5,500 bases of DNA from Nanobdellota archaeon (GTDB lineage Archaea > Nanobdellota > Nanobdellia > Pacearchaeales > GW2011-AR1), in the NCBI GenBank assembly GCA_018817905.1, contig JAHISS010000069.1, positions 1 to 5,500 of the forward strand, given 5' to 3'. This document shows positions 5,455 through 5,500 of the stretch, piece by piece. Position 1 is the stretch's first letter; the number at the start of each line of letters is the position of its first letter. Below the pieces are notes generated by a model. It saw nothing but the letters and a program-made list of their open reading frames with translations. It was not told where the DNA came from and did no database searches. The translations under genes and the position numbers were made by a program.

Positions 5455-5500
5455 ATGTCTTTACAGCACGTATTCTTGTAATCATTGGAGAATTACTACA

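Larger units (their letters stand above)
5038..5500. other. Gene-free tail, possible structured RNA and outgoing promoter
   Basis: I find no convincing coding frame on either strand in these 463 nt. Contents: T-tracts at about 5141-5147 and 5177-5182 that could terminate the lipoprotein transcript; a TATA-like box TGTATATAAT at 5235-5244; short G/C-rich islets separated by AT-rich DNA (about 5148-5163, 5215-5226, 5271-5280, 5333-5366 and 5377-5402), several mutually complementary; and another TATA-like run CTATTTAAAA at 5445-5454 that could drive a gene beginning at or beyond the right edge. All are inferences from motif appearance. Confidence 0.5.

Noticed and set aside
5372..5500. Minus-strand frame open from the right edge for 42 codons
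   Set aside because: Composition is not protein-like, it crosses the GC islets and a TATA-like run, and it is short enough to be chance.
5403..5500. Plus-strand frame open to the right edge, with a hydrophobic end that looks protein-like
   Set aside because: It has no ATG or GTG start after the preceding stop, and too little is visible to call a gene.
1..5500. Insertion sequence, transposase or integrase
   Set aside because: No transposase-like motif, terminal inverted repeats or target-site duplication is visible on either strand.

Overview
The window looks like a stretch of an archaeal chromosome, most likely from the DPANN group (Pacearchaeota/Woesearchaeota-like). The reasons are AT-rich intergenic DNA, TATA-like boxes 25-31 nt upstream of ATG starts, no Shine-Dalgarno motifs, and a large secreted cysteine-repeat protein of a style common in those genomes. 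The lineage is inferred from style and not proved. All recognisable genes lie on the + strand.

Layout: (1) the last 47 codons of an unidentified gene end at 145. (2) A 215-nt spacer follows and ends in a TATA-like box. (3) A 943-codon gene (361-3192) encodes a secreted protein. It has a signal peptide, an N-terminal alpha/beta domain of about 195 residues, and then an extended Cys-rich stalk. The stalk holds six 8-Cys modules (A) interleaved with four 4-Cys modules (B), a MopE-type acidic metal-binding motif, and two nearly identical 52-residue 8-Cys modules at the C-terminus. (4) A small basic, AT-rich gene (3269-3778) carries a ParB/sulfiredoxin-like DGFHR motif. (5) A 378-codon gene (3901-5037) encodes a probable lipoprotein with a beta-rich N-terminal domain, a short heptad coiled coil and a Cys-containing C-terminal domain. 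(6) A 463-nt tail without a convincing gene holds T-tracts, a TATA-like box and a possible structured RNA.

Two of the three complete genes encode exported, disulfide-rich surface proteins, so this is probably a cell-surface locus. Each gene appears to have its own promoter, so it is probably not one operon. The basic ParB/Srx-like gene between them has a different composition and may be an unrelated insertion. The most notable structure is the metronomic cysteine spacing of the large protein: every module has an even number of cysteines and five A modules have identical spacing. The second is the mosaic divergence of its terminal duplication. No function can be assigned to the locus from sequence alone.
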